From: Spartobacteria bacterium LR76
GTDB lineage: Bacteria > Verrucomicrobiota > Verrucomicrobiia > Chthoniobacterales > Terrimicrobiaceae
Assembly: GCA_003054655.1 (NCBI GenBank)
Contig: QAYZ01000016.1
Span: forward strand, 1,426,001-1,490,000
Direction: 5' to 3'
DNA length: 64,000 nucleotides
Of this stretch, positions 44,372 to 52,871 are shown one piece after another. How positions within the stretch are numbered: position 1 is the stretch's first letter; each line of letters begins with the position of its first letter. Below the pieces are notes generated by a model, which saw nothing but the letters and a program-made list of their open reading frames with translations, did not search any database and had not been told where the DNA came from. Both the position numbers and the translations under genes were made by a program.

Positions 44372-45436
44372 ATGAGCAAAGACCTCCCCACCCTGCGCGA
44401 TCTGGCCCGGGCGGCAAACATGTCGGTGGCCACCGTCTCGATGGCGCTTCATAACAATCCCCGCATCAAATCGGAAACCCGCACCCGCATCCATGCACTG
44501 GCCAAGGAGATGGGCTATCAGCCCGATCCCCACCTCTCAGATCTCATGGGCTATCTGCGCAAAGGCCGCACCAGCACTTTCCGGGAAACCATAGCTTTCG
44601 TCAGCAAAATGCCCTTCGATGCGTTTCAGGAATACGACACGTTTCGCAAACAGTTCACTGGAGCTGCAAAACGCGCCTCAGATCTGGGCTACTCGGTGGA
44701 GTATCACGCCGTTTCCTCATCCATGTCGGAATCTCGCCTCGCCAGCGTCCTGCGGAGCAGGGGCATCCGGGGGGTCATAGCACTGCCGCAGATCGATCCC
44801 GACGGAAAGTCCCAGGGATACGAGAGATTCCCTTGGCAATATTTCGCCAGTGTGGCCATCGGTTTTTCGTGCCCGACTCCGCCGACCCACCGGGTCATAT
44901 CCGATCAGATTCAGTCGATGCACATCGCCATGACTTCGCTCCGCAACCTCGGCTATCATCGCCCGGGACTGGTCATGGATCAATGGCGCGATGATCGCCT
45001 TCGCAATCACCTCACGGCAGGATTCCTTTCCTGCCTGCACAGAAACTACGCTCGCAAAAACCACATTCCCATGATGATGGAGCCGCTCAATAAACAAGGC
45101 CTTCTCGATTGGTATAGGCGGTGGCAGCCCGATGTCATCATCGGCCCGGATGTCGAGGGCGCGGTAAACTTCCTCAAGAAATCCTCAGCCAGCCCCACTG
45201 AGGAAATTGCCTTCGCCACTTTGGACAAACAGATATCCGGAAAATGGTCTCATCATGCAGGGATCTGGCAGCCGGCCATGGAGGTCGGCACGATCGCGAT
45301 GGATATCCTGATCGGGTGCCTTACCCGTCATGAAATCGGCCTGCCGACACGCCCCCAGGTCGTCCTGCTCCCCGCCGCCTGGATGGATGGAGAAAGCGCA
45401 CCGCCCCGGAATGTCGGGAAAACCGTCAGTCGATAG
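44372..45436 (+). CDS. LacI-family transcriptional regulator (first)
   Basis: The 354-residue protein has a LacI helix-turn-helix and hinge helix at residues 6-40 (LRDLARAANMSVATVSMALH). The linker MGYQPDPHLSDLMGYLRKGR is typical of a Verrucomicrobia/Planctomycetes LacI clade. A periplasmic-binding-protein-like sensor domain follows (GVIALPQID, LRNLGYHRPGLVMD). It is divergent from the PEP-CTERM/pseudopilin/beta-helix/esterase operon, which it probably represses until a sugar binds. GTTGACAAC (44265-44273) and TGTTGAACA (44313-44321) are small palindromes in the intergenic region that could be its operators. Confidence 0.92.
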   Translation: MSKDLPTLRDLARAANMSVATVSMALHNNPRIKSETRTRIHALAKEMGYQPDPHLSDLMGYLRKGRTSTFRETIAFVSKMPFDAFQEYDTFRKQFTGAAKRASDLGYSVEYHAVSSSMSESRLASVLRSRGIRGVIALPQIDPDGKSQGYERFPWQYFASVAIGFSCPTPPTHRVISDQIQSMHIAMTSLRNLGYHRPGLVMDQWRDDRLRNHLTAGFLSCLHRNYARKNHIPMMMEPLNKQGLLDWYRRWQPDVIIGPDVEGAVNFLKKSSASPTEEIAFATLDKQISGKWSHHAGIWQPAMEVGTIAMDILIGCLTRHEIGLPTRPQVVLLPAAWMDGESAPPRNVGKTVSR

Positions 45437-45444
45437 AGATCAGC

Positions 45445-46821
45445 TCACTCCGGGATCTGGTCCAGGCCGCCGCGGCGCATGAGGCTGCGATAGACAAAGA
45501 TCGCTGCCAGCAGTGCAAAGGTTGCCAGACAGGCCCCGATCACAAAGGTATAGCGGTAGGTATTGTGGGTCTGGTCGATGAGGATGCCCATGGCGGGTGA
45601 AAGCGTCATGGTCGCAAGCGACATCACGATGCCGGAAGCCGAGGCAAACTGGGCAAACTTGATACGTGGGAACAACCGCTGGCCGAGCGACGCCGCGCAG
45701 GTAAAGTAACACCCTGAGAGCACCCCGTGCAGCACCCAGCCGACGAGAAAGGTATCCGCCGTCCGCGCAAAGAACGCCCCCCAGACCGCCACCGCTGCAT
45801 AGCCGATCAGGCAAAACATCACCATCCGCAGCGGATGGAAAAGATCGACCAGCCAGCCGAGAAAATAGGCCAGGCAGAGCGAGATCGCAAAGGTAAGCGC
45901 GAGCGATTTGCCAAACATGTCCATGTCCACCCCCAGGCTCTTGGCGTAGGGAATACTAAAGGTGTTCACCGGAGAAAATGTCAGCCCTGCCGCCATCAGC
46001 ATGACAAAGACGGCCAGAAAATACGGCTGGCTGAAGCACTCGCGGAAGTAGGTCTTCATCCCGCCGATCGCCCCGCGCCTCTCCGGCTCGACCTGCGGCG
46101 GCGGCGGATACTCGCCCTCCTTGACCCGCAGGCAGACCCAGAAGAAGGCCACTCCGTAAAAAATGCCCACCGTCACGAGAATGAGGGTGAAGTGATGGGG
46201 CACCAGCCCGAAGATCCAATAATTGAAGATCATTCCATCGATGAGGCTCACCGCCCGGAAGAGCCCGTAAAATCGCCCCAGCAGCGGCGTCGGCACCACA
46301 TCATTGACCAATCCGCCAAAGACCGCCTGCCCGGCGATGGTGGCCACCTCAAAGGCCGCCCAGAAGACGCCGAAGCAGATGAGCGAGACAAGCATCTCGC
46401 TCTCATTCGGGAAATGCGAGTGAACCCAACGCGCGAGAATCGGGGTAAATCCCAGCCCGATCATTCCCGCCGCGGCCAGCGGCGTGGTTATCAGCAAAAA
46501 TGGAATGCGACGCCCAAATCTCCCGCGGTGCCGGTCCGACTTCACGCTGATCACCGGGCCGAGGATCATCCCGATCAGCGCGGGAAAGGAGCTGATGAGC
46601 AGGCCAAAGAGGATGTTGGGTACATTCAGATGGCTCAGGTACCATTGCGCCATCGGCCCCACCGAACGGTCGCGCATCGACCAGGCAAAGTCACCGAGCA
46701 ACAGCCAGGCAAAAAGGACGACGATGCCCGTTGAGGTATAGACCAGCGTACCCGCCCGCCAGACACGCGGCTGGCCCGGCGTGGAATGCTCGGGAGTTGG
46801 GGGAATGACCGTGACGTTCAA
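45445..46821 (-). CDS. Major facilitator superfamily transporter
   Basis: The 458-residue protein has about 12 transmembrane helices. Between helices 2 and 3 it carries GPVISVKSDRHRGRFGRRIP, the MFS loop motif in a form common in sugar/sucrose and GPH-like carriers. It would import a sugar or oligosaccharide through the inner membrane by proton symport. The start is a TTG at 46821, with AAAGGA about 11 bases upstream, because no ATG precedes the first helix. It is divergent from the second LacI gene, which likely controls it, and converges with the first. Confidence 0.9.
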   Translation of the reverse strand: MNVTVIPPTPEHSTPGQPRVWRAGTLVYTSTGIVVLFAWLLLGDFAWSMRDRSVGPMAQWYLSHLNVPNILFGLLISSFPALIGMILGPVISVKSDRHRGRFGRRIPFLLITTPLAAAGMIGLGFTPILARWVHSHFPNESEMLVSLICFGVFWAAFEVATIAGQAVFGGLVNDVVPTPLLGRFYGLFRAVSLIDGMIFNYWIFGLVPHHFTLILVTVGIFYGVAFFWVCLRVKEGEYPPPPQVEPERRGAIGGMKTYFRECFSQPYFLAVFVMLMAAGLTFSPVNTFSIPYAKSLGVDMDMFGKSLALTFAISLCLAYFLGWLVDLFHPLRMVMFCLIGYAAVAVWGAFFARTADTFLVGWVLHGVLSGCYFTCAASLGQRLFPRIKFAQFASASGIVMSLATMTLSPAMGILIDQTHNTYRYTFVIGACLATFALLAAIFVYRSLMRRGGLDQIPE

Positions 46822-46960
46822 GATTGTTTTTCCTTTCCCCTCGGATCACCTGGGATGAAACCTGCATGGGGACAAAACAGCGCAGCGAAAGCACCGCTTT
46901 GACTTGAGAACATTAGGAATGGTTTCCTCCCCGCGAAAGCGGTATTTGGTTGCGCTATTC

Positions 46961-46974
46961 TTCTACCTGTAGAA
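46961..46974. promoter_or_regulatory. Palindrome TTCTACCTGTAGAA between MFS and lacI genes
   Basis: The 14-base sequence is a perfect 6+2+6 inverted repeat immediately upstream of the second LacI start and within the divergent promoter region. Half-sites of the same kind (TGTAGA, TCTACA) recur at 50900-50923 upstream of the pectate-lyase-like and deacetylase-like genes. It is a reasonable operator for the second LacI protein. Confidence 0.5.
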
Positions 46975-46984
46975 CCTTCCTCGT

Positions 46985-48133
46985 ATGTCGACCAGCCCCC
47001 GCGTCACGATCCGCGACATTGCCCGCAAGGCCAACATGCATTTCACCACGGTCAGCCTGGCGCTGCGCAACAGCCCCAAGCTGAAGATCGAGACTCGGGA
47101 GAAAATCCAGAAGCTGGCGGAGTCGATGGGGTATCGCCCCGACCCGATGCTGGCGGCGCTGAACGCCTACCGGCAGGCCAATCGCCCCGTGCATTATCAG
47201 GCCTCGCTCGCGTGGGTGCACAACTGGGCCAATCCCGAGAATCTCTACGGCTGCGAGGAGTTCAACCAATACTATCTCGGTGCCTGCGACCGTGCGGCCG
47301 AGCGAGGCTACAACATCGAGGAGTTTGCCCTGGCCAAGGACGGAATCACGATCGACCGGCTGCACCGCATCCTGCGCGCGCGTAACATCCAGGGCACCCT
47401 GCTCGCTCCGCAGCCCTCGGCCAAGAGCTTCCTCGACCTCCGCTATGACGAACTCTCCGCCGTGGCGTTTGGCTTCAGCATGCGTCCGGCCGTGCTCCAT
47501 CTGGTGACCAATCATCACTATCACACGATGATGATGCTGATGGAAAAGGTGCTGGAGTTTGGCTATCACAGGCCCGGCCTGTGCATCCCTCGGGACTGGA
47601 ACTACAAGGTCGACTGCGCATGGCAGAGCGTCTTCCTGCTTTTCCTGGATGAGCATCCGGAGCTGGCCCGCATCCCGATCTACTGGGCGACCTGGAACGA
47701 CACCCAAGATGCCGGCCTCGCCTCCTGGATCAGCGAAAATCGACCCGACGTGATCCTCGCCTTTAACGAAGCAAAAGCCGCCGTGGAAAATGTGGGCTTC
47801 CGCATCCCTCAGGATGTCGCTTTTGCCAGCGCTTTTCTCAACAAGGACGAAAGCATCATGAGCGGCGTACACCAGAATGACTATCTCATCGGCCAGAAAG
47901 CCGTGGACATGGTGATCGACATGCTGCATCGCGGGGAGACTGGCATTCCCCGCACCCCGGTGCGCATGCTGGTCGAGGGTGAGTTTTTTCCAGGCACAAC
48001 CATGCCTGATTTGAGGAAGGCCGCCGAGAAAGCGGACAAACAATACGCCGCTAAGTCGCGCGGTCGTAAACTTCCAGCGTCACGCGGTTCTCGACCTCCT
48101 CGCCGCGCAGGTACCGCTGCAGGTTCTTCATAG
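46985..48133 (+). CDS. LacI-family transcriptional regulator (second)
   Basis: The 382-residue protein has a LacI helix-turn-helix (IRDIARKANMHFTTVSLALR) and the linker SMGYRPDPMLAALNAYR shared with the first LacI protein. The sensor domain follows (VLEFGYHRPGLCIPRDW, SENRPDVILAFNEAKAAV). It probably governs the divergent MFS gene and the adjacent carbohydrate genes. The last 30 residues are a basic Arg/Ser/Pro-rich tail that runs 83 bases into the convergent dehydrogenase gene and is read from its antisense, so it looks like a stop-codon-loss extension. Confidence 0.92.
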   Translation: MSTSPRVTIRDIARKANMHFTTVSLALRNSPKLKIETREKIQKLAESMGYRPDPMLAALNAYRQANRPVHYQASLAWVHNWANPENLYGCEEFNQYYLGACDRAAERGYNIEEFALAKDGITIDRLHRILRARNIQGTLLAPQPSAKSFLDLRYDELSAVAFGFSMRPAVLHLVTNHHYHTMMMLMEKVLEFGYHRPGLCIPRDWNYKVDCAWQSVFLLFLDEHPELARIPIYWATWNDTQDAGLASWISENRPDVILAFNEAKAAVENVGFRIPQDVAFASAFLNKDESIMSGVHQNDYLIGQKAVDMVIDMLHRGETGIPRTPVRMLVEGEFFPGTTMPDLRKAAEKADKQYAAKSRGRKLPASRGSRPPRRAGTAAGSS

Positions 48134-49178
48134 CCTCCTGACCGCAGCGGGGATAGGTTTCCCATGTCGGCCCGGCCACATGCGGGGAAAGCAGGATGCC
48201 CGGCTGCCCGCGCAACGGCGAGTCCGCCGGCAGAGGCTCGTGCCGAAAAACATCCAGGCCGATCCGGAGGCGGCCCTCTTTAGCGAGCTTGATCAGAGCG
48301 TTCTCGTCGACGACAGCGCCGCGGCCGATATTGACGAAAACGCCATCCTGCGGCAGCAGGCGCAACAGATCCTCAGTGACAGAGTTGCAACTCCGCTCAT
48401 TAAGTCCCTCACACTCGATGAGGATCTCGCTCCGGGCGAAGAGCGAGCGAAGGTCCTGGCATGGCGTCACGCCAAACTCCTCCATCATCGCAGGCGGTAC
48501 GCCATGGGAGTATGCCGCCACATCCGCGTGAAAGGGCCGCAGGATGGACGCCAGCTCGCGCGCCACTGCGCCGAAACCATGCAGGCCGACCCGCTTGCCG
48601 CGCAGCACCCGCGTGCGCAGGCGCGGCATCATCTCAAACATCGACGCCTCATTCTCCATGCACTCGCCCCACAGGGGCAGTGAACGCAGAAGCGCCAGCA
48701 CCATGAGGAAGGCATGCTCCGCCACAGCCGTGCTCGCCATCGTACCCCAGTTCGTCACGAGCACCCCGTCCTCGATCCAGGCGCGGGGCACGCGCGGCTT
48801 CACCGAGCCGGTCACGCTACAGACATAACGGAGCGGAAAATCCTCCTCCATCCCCCACGCCTCTGGCAGCCGGGGACAGCTCCAGGCCGTAACCAGGATC
48901 GTCGGCTTCAGGGTTTTCAGCGCATCCTCAATCGTATCCCCGTCGACCAGCGCGGTATCGAGCCAGGTTTCGCGCACGGCAGGATTCTTCAGCCCAAACG
49001 GACCATTGCGAAAAAACAACCCTCTCTCGTCCTCCGTCATCGCCAGAACGACATGCTGCGAGACGGGTGACACACCATTCCGGTGCGCTTTGACGGCGGC
49101 ATCACTCACTTCCATGAAACTGCCCCAAGGATACGACCATCCTTTCCGTCCGCAAAGGCGCGGGTCCAGCGATTCCAT
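48051..49178 (-). CDS. D-isomer-specific 2-hydroxyacid dehydrogenase
   Basis: The protein of about 375 residues has the NAD-binding motif VGLHGFGAVARELASIL and the catalytic set of the family: NIGRGAVVDENAL (preceded by the loop with LNERSCNSV), the Glu of DVFRHEPLP and the His of LLSPHVAGPTWE. It would reduce a 2-keto acid or oxidise a D-2-hydroxyacid, perhaps from uronic-acid breakdown given the neighbours. The start may be the ATG at 49178 or at 49115. It lies downstream of the pectate-lyase-like gene on the same strand and converges with, and overlaps, the LacI gene. Confidence 0.9.
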   Translation of the reverse strand: MESLDPRLCGRKGWSYPWGSFMEVSDAAVKAHRNGVSPVSQHVVLAMTEDERGLFFRNGPFGLKNPAVRETWLDTALVDGDTIEDALKTLKPTILVTAWSCPRLPEAWGMEEDFPLRYVCSVTGSVKPRVPRAWIEDGVLVTNWGTMASTAVAEHAFLMVLALLRSLPLWGECMENEASMFEMMPRLRTRVLRGKRVGLHGFGAVARELASILRPFHADVAAYSHGVPPAMMEEFGVTPCQDLRSLFARSEILIECEGLNERSCNSVTEDLLRLLPQDGVFVNIGRGAVVDENALIKLAKEGRLRIGLDVFRHEPLPADSPLRGQPGILLSPHVAGPTWETYPRCGQEAMKNLQRYLRGEEVENRVTLEVYDRAT

Positions 49179-49213
49179 TCATCCTGTAGAAAGCCGCGAA
49201 GGCTCTCCGCGCC

Positions 49214-50833
49214 TTACTTGGCCGCCTTGAGACGACGCTGGAGCTGGTCTTGATAGAGCGAAGCCGGGACGAGCGAATCCCCCTTGCCCACACCCTCGAC
49301 AAAGTCGTCCGAGTCCACCTTGTCGCACGGGCCGCTGGTTCCGATCACATAGCCATTTCCCACCTGCTGGGACCATACGAGCGCCTTGCGTTCCTTGGAG
49401 TATTTCAGCCCCTTGGAATTCCAAAAGACCGACTGCGTGGTGGTCACGCCGTGCACGGGATTCCCGCCCCAGGGCCGGTAGTATCGCGCCTCCAGGAAGT
49501 CGCCGTCGCATGTCATCTGGTCGAGGAGATTCGACACGGAGAGGAACATATGAAAGTCCGACCCGTGCGATCCGTCCTTGGCATAGCTGCGCGAGATGAC
49601 ATTGCCGCTGCATGCCATCGTGCCGAAGTCGTAATTGTGCCGCCCGGCCTCCGCGCGGCAGTTGATGATCAGGTTTTCCTGCCCGTTATGCGTGAAGAGA
49701 TAGCCGTTTCCGCCGCCGCCTTTGTACTGGGAGAAGCCCATCGAACAATCCTCCACGGTGACAAATCGCGACCGGCGCAGCCCGATGCCGCTGGAAAGCA
49801 GATGAATGTCCGGGGCATTCCCGGCTGGCGCGTAGGACCTCACTCCTTTGATCCAGCAGTTTTCCGCGTTTTGCACGCTGATTGCTCCCGCGCCATGTAC
49901 ATCGTACCCGACCGTGCCGGGCTTGTTGAAGTCCTCCTCCTCCGTCCCGGCGCCGGGGTGCTGTTTCATGCCGATGGAGAAGTCCTCCAGTCCGCACTCC
50001 GAAATGAGCTGGCCGGGAATCTTCACCAGACGACCAAGATCAGCCACTCGCACCGGATAGCGCACTGGCACGTCGAGCGTCACCGAGGACTTCGCGGGAT
50101 CGATGCTCTCGATGCGGCGGCAAAACATCAGCGTGCGATTCGGTGAACCCGCGCCCGCCGGTTTCCACTTGCCCGTCATCTCGACCTCGTCGATGAAGCG
50201 CTGGGTGAGATCGCTCCGCAGGACGACGAGATCGCCCGCCGCAAATCCATCGACGCTTTGCAGGAAAATCTCCCGCGCCTGATTCGGAACATCCCGCGCC
50301 AGCGCGCTGGCCAGGATGCCGCCACCCTCATCCCTCCAGTCCATGGCCTTTTCCGGGGCCAGCTCGATCACCACCTTGCCTCGCATCATTGGCGTGTCGT
50401 TAAAAAGAAAGGTCTTGTCCGCTCCCTCGCCTCGCAGAACCGTCCTGTCCCCGCGAATCCGCAGGGCATGGTTGACCGTTCCCTGCGGCTGAATGCGGTA
50501 GGCGCCCGCTGGCAGAAACACGACTCCGCCATCGGAATCCGCCGCCGCGTCAAGCGCCGCCTGGATGTCGCTGGTCGAGTCCTTCACCCCCGTCGGGTCA
50601 GCCTGATAGGGGGCTTGGGTCACATCGATGACCGGCCCCGCCAACCGGGGTATGGGCTTCTCGCCGCGATGATACCCCGCGTAGGAAAAATCATGCAGGA
50701 AATGCCCGGCGGCGTCGCTAAAGCCGGGAGTCCAGTCCGCCGGGTACAAGGTCGACCTCCAGGAGGCATCCTGAGACAGGAGGACAGAGGCCGAACCGGC
50801 CACGGCAAGAGCGCACAGCAAGGGGAACTTCAT
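49214..50833 (-). CDS. Secreted pectate-lyase-3-type beta-helix protein
   Basis: The 539-residue protein has a signal peptide (FPLLCALAVAGSASVLLSQD) and the pectate_lyase_3 opening QADPTGVKDSTSDIQAALDA followed by GGVVFLPAGAYRI. Beta-helix turns follow: HALRIRGDRTVLRGEGAD, NAENCWIKGVRSYAPAGN, RRSRFVTVEDCSMGFSQY and HNYDFGTMACSGNVISRSYA. It is likely a polysaccharide lyase or hydrolase for a uronic-acid-containing or related glycan; catalytic residues cannot be named. The ATG at 50833 is used, since the upstream TTG adds only four residues. It is divergent from the deacetylase-like genes. Confidence 0.85.
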   Translation of the reverse strand: MKFPLLCALAVAGSASVLLSQDASWRSTLYPADWTPGFSDAAGHFLHDFSYAGYHRGEKPIPRLAGPVIDVTQAPYQADPTGVKDSTSDIQAALDAAADSDGGVVFLPAGAYRIQPQGTVNHALRIRGDRTVLRGEGADKTFLFNDTPMMRGKVVIELAPEKAMDWRDEGGGILASALARDVPNQAREIFLQSVDGFAAGDLVVLRSDLTQRFIDEVEMTGKWKPAGAGSPNRTLMFCRRIESIDPAKSSVTLDVPVRYPVRVADLGRLVKIPGQLISECGLEDFSIGMKQHPGAGTEEEDFNKPGTVGYDVHGAGAISVQNAENCWIKGVRSYAPAGNAPDIHLLSSGIGLRRSRFVTVEDCSMGFSQYKGGGGNGYLFTHNGQENLIINCRAEAGRHNYDFGTMACSGNVISRSYAKDGSHGSDFHMFLSVSNLLDQMTCDGDFLEARYYRPWGGNPVHGVTTTQSVFWNSKGLKYSKERKALVWSQQVGNGYVIGTSGPCDKVDSDDFVEGVGKGDSLVPASLYQDQLQRRLKAAK

Positions 50834-50899
50834 AGCTCGGCTCAAACTAAAGCGAATCCCTCCCGGTGCAATCGCACGCTCATGGGTTTCCTTTCAACA

Positions 50900-50923
50900 T
50901 GTAGACAATTTACCATATCTACA
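50900..50923. promoter_or_regulatory. Inverted repeat TGTAGA-N12-TCTACA
   Basis: Perfect six-base arms (50900-50905 and 50918-50923) flank a 12-base AT-rich centre in the 156-base divergent region between the pectate-lyase-like gene and the first deacetylase-like gene. The arms match the palindrome arms at 46961-46974. It could be a shared operator that lets one regulator act on both loci. Confidence 0.45.
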
Positions 50924-50989
50924 GTTTGAAAGCATCGGGGGTCGCACGCCTGCTCCACCGTGTTAGGTTGCAACCACGCAGTTCGTCCC

Positions 50990-52324
50990 ATGAAATCACT
51001 CCTCCCCGCATTTCTCGCGCTTGCCGCCTTCACCTCAGGCTTCGCCCAGGCCCCCGTCAATCCCGGCCTTGAGGATGGCGCCACCGGGTGGTCGCTCGAC
51101 TCCATGTCGGCCGTCGTCCCGGAAGCAGCCAATACCGGAAAGCTCGGTCTCCGCATCACCGACAACAGCCCGGAGGCAGGCTCGTCCGCCACGAGCGGCA
51201 GGATACCCGTCACCCCCGGGTCGACGGTGGAGCTTCGCTTCCAGGCCCGCACCGAGACGGCCGGATTCATCGGCGTTTATCTGTTCTTCTATGACACCGC
51301 CGGAAAGCTGATCAAGGACGAGGCGCAGCGCGCAGGGGCCGGCCACCCCGTGGTCGGAGTGAGCAAGGCCGACGGCCAGTGGAGCGCCTACACGCTCAAG
51401 GCCAGCGTGCCGCCCGCTGCCTCCGATGTTGCGATCTGGGTGCATTCCTTTGGCAAGGCGATCGGGACAGCAGATTTTGACGATTTCGTCTTTGAAGGTG
51501 CCAGCGGCGCTGCTGCCGCAGCCGTACAGGCTCCGCCTCCAGAGCCGAAGGCCCCCGTCGTCATCCCGCAGCGTGCGAAGCCGCCGCTCATCGTGATCAA
51601 GGTCGACGACTTCCGCCCGATCAACAACGGCAACCTTCACGGCATCTGGGTCAAGGTCGTCGATTATCTCGCGTCCAAAAATGCCAAGGTCGGCATCGGC
51701 GTAAATCCCGAGAAGCTCAACGAGGCCTCTCCCGCGCTGATCGAGTGGGTGAAAAAGCAGCATGCCTCCGGAGAGGTGGAGTTCTGGTTCCACGGCTGGG
51801 ATCACGCCATGCATGAGGTCGACGGCGTGAAGTACAACGAATTCAACAAGCGACCCTACGAGGAACAAAAGAAGCGATTCGACGACGGCCAGGCCATCAC
51901 GAAGGAAAAGTTTGGCTTCACCTACAACACCTTTGGCCCTCCGGGGGGCGCGAGCAATGGCTTTGGCGACGCCAATACCTACAAGGTCATGGCGGACGAA
52001 CCCGATATGAAGGTCTGGCTTTATCCTCAGCCCATGGACAAAGCTGCACAGGATCTCCAGGCGGGCGGCAAAGTCACCGTGCTGGATCGCGTCTGGGCTG
52101 TGAATCTGGAGTCCAAGGTCGGCCAGCCCGATTTCCAGCGCTTCCTGGAAGGCTATGCCAAGAATCCAGATCGCGAATACTTCGTTCTCCAGGGGCATCC
52201 CATGTCCTGGGGCAGCCCGGAGAAATGGGCCGAGTTCACCAAGATCATCGATTTCCTCGTCGAGCAGAAAGCTGAGTTTCTGACTCCCTCCGAGCTCGCC
52301 GCCCGGGTAAAGTCTGCCAACTAA
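50990..52324 (+). CDS. Secreted binding-module plus polysaccharide-deacetylase-like protein (first of tandem set)
   Basis: The 444-residue protein has a signal peptide (SLLPAFLALAAFTSGFAQA). Residues 20-180 form a CBM-like beta-sandwich (VNPGLEDGATGWSLDSMSAV through DFDDFVFEG). After a Pro/Ala linker comes a deacetylase-like barrel (PPLIVIKVDDFRPI, EVEFWFHGWDHAMHEVDG, PPGGASNGFGDANTYKVMA, YFVLQGHPMSWG). The Asp-Asp and the His-x3-His-like cluster suit a NodB/DUF2334-type metal site. It could deacetylate or cleave a surface or plant glycan. The ATG at 50990 begins the signal peptide. Confidence 0.82.
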   Translation: MKSLLPAFLALAAFTSGFAQAPVNPGLEDGATGWSLDSMSAVVPEAANTGKLGLRITDNSPEAGSSATSGRIPVTPGSTVELRFQARTETAGFIGVYLFFYDTAGKLIKDEAQRAGAGHPVVGVSKADGQWSAYTLKASVPPAASDVAIWVHSFGKAIGTADFDDFVFEGASGAAAAAVQAPPPEPKAPVVIPQRAKPPLIVIKVDDFRPINNGNLHGIWVKVVDYLASKNAKVGIGVNPEKLNEASPALIEWVKKQHASGEVEFWFHGWDHAMHEVDGVKYNEFNKRPYEEQKKRFDDGQAITKEKFGFTYNTFGPPGGASNGFGDANTYKVMADEPDMKVWLYPQPMDKAAQDLQAGGKVTVLDRVWAVNLESKVGQPDFQRFLEGYAKNPDREYFVLQGHPMSWGSPEKWAEFTKIIDFLVEQKAEFLTPSELAARVKSAN

Positions 52325-52336
52325 CCGTATCCTCCC

Positions 52337-52846
52337 GTGAAACCCCTCCTGATCGGTATTTTCCTCGCCTCAGCATCCCTTCTCCACGCCCAGATCCTGC
52401 CCAATCCCGGCTTCGAATCGGGAATGGAGGGCTGGACGACCACGGAGAAAACACCTGTCACAACCGTCTCCACGGAAGCCGCCCGTACCGGCACGCATGG
52501 GCTGCGAATCGACGACCAGGCCGAGACGGATGGAGCACGATTTTCTTCCGACGCGTTTACGGTCAGTCCCGGCCAGAAGGTGACGCTCAGCTTTTGGGCG
52601 CGTTCCCCGCAGGGTGACGTGGCGGGAGTATCGCTGCAACCCCTCGGAGCGCGCAACCGTCCGCTCATGGACGAAAAAGGCCAGCCGCCGCTGGTGATCG
52701 GCATCAAAACATCGACCGACTGGAAGCAGTACAATGCGACGTACACCGTGCCGGATGAAGCCGAGTCCATGGTGATAAACATCCGCTCATGGAGCCGATC
52801 CAAAGGCGTCGTCGATCTCGACGATTTCGACATTGTTATCGAATAG
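52337..52846 (+). CDS. Secreted stand-alone carbohydrate-binding-like module
   Basis: The 169-residue protein has a signal peptide (KPLLIGIFLASASLLHAQ) and one beta-sandwich module: ILPNPGFESGMEGWTTTEK, GLRIDDQAETDGARF, VTLSFWARSPQGDVAG and VDLDDFDIVIE. The module is clearly related to the N-terminal modules of the genes on each side, but the deacetylase domain is missing. It starts with GTG at 52337, 12 bases after the previous stop. It probably acts as a secreted binding protein, or is the remains of a shortened paralogue. Confidence 0.8.
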   Translation: MKPLLIGIFLASASLLHAQILPNPGFESGMEGWTTTEKTPVTTVSTEAARTGTHGLRIDDQAETDGARFSSDAFTVSPGQKVTLSFWARSPQGDVAGVSLQPLGARNRPLMDEKGQPPLVIGIKTSTDWKQYNATYTVPDEAESMVINIRSWSRSKGVVDLDDFDIVIE

Positions 52847-52871
52847 CTGCACGTCGCTGTCACCTCCCCTT

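Noticed and set aside
45727-46734. 335-codon plus-strand frame opposite the MFS transporter
   Set aside because: It is a His/Arg/Asp-rich mirror of hydrophobic codons.
46931-46942. CCGC-GAAA-GCGG mini-hairpin before the second LacI gene
   Set aside because: A four-base stem is too short to separate from chance in GC-rich DNA and has no T-tract.
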